Assembly (NCBI RefSeq): GCF_001949145.1
Contig: NW_019091717.1
Location: forward strand, 41,111-105,110
Direction: 5' to 3'
DNA length: 64,000 bases
Source of the DNA: Acanthaster planci
Taxonomy: Eukaryota; Echinodermata; Asteroidea; Valvatida; Acanthasteridae
The position numbers were made by a program, and so were the translations under genes. The notes below the pieces were generated by a model that worked only from the letters and a program-made list of their open reading frames with translations, was not told the origin of the DNA and did no database searches. Positions 63,063 to 64,000 of the stretch are shown here, in pieces (within the stretch, counting starts at the first letter, position 1; every line of letters starts with the position of its first letter).

Positions 63063-64000
<938 letters not shown>

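Overview
The window is animal nuclear DNA. It has long non-coding stretches, GT-AG introns and many short inverted-repeat transposons, and no bacterial-style gene packing. The AGGCCTA-type words scattered through it, a tRNA-derived SINE and the gene content suggest a marine invertebrate deuterostome, most likely an echinoderm. That placement is inference with moderate confidence.

One gene is certain. The stimulatory heterotrimeric G-protein alpha subunit (G alpha s, GNAS orthologue) lies on the + strand from 21022 and runs off the right edge. Eight coding exons are visible: 21022-21160, 21441-21513, 24585-24639, 24991-25110, 37186-37283, 61124-61178, 61926-61999 and 63107-63165. Joined in phase they encode 224 residues plus one base, from the N-terminal helix through the P-loop, helical domain, switch I (catalytic Arg186) and switch II (Gln212). 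The remaining GTPase core and the receptor-contacting C-terminus lie beyond base 64000. Introns 4 (about 12.1 kb) and 5 (about 23.8 kb) make up most of the window.

The most interesting object is a second G-alpha-type first exon at 9050-9188, 11.8 kb upstream on the same strand. It has the same length as the canonical exon 1 (139 nt, 46 codons plus one base), the same splice phase, starts MG and ends LLLLG at a GTAAGA donor. No other G-alpha exons were seen between it and the canonical exon 1. The simplest reading is an alternative promoter and first exon of the same gene, giving a G alpha s with a different N-terminal helix. This is analogous in layout, not in sequence, to vertebrate XL-alpha-s.

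Layout: 1-8.5 kb is upstream DNA with a 24-bp minisatellite, small MITE-like repeats and a few unrecognised exon-like ORFs. 8.5-9.2 kb holds the candidate alternative first exon. 9.2-20.6 kb is CpG-rich non-coding DNA with a 448-bp MITE, a SINE and a possible distal promoter near 17.6 kb. 20.6-21.2 kb is the canonical promoter and exon 1. 21.2-64 kb is the gene body: CpG-poor, TACATGTA-rich, with MITEs, a broken non-LTR retrotransposon, piggyBac-like mini-elements, a perfect 26-bp palindrome and a striking excess of MEF2-type CTA(A/T)4TAG sites.
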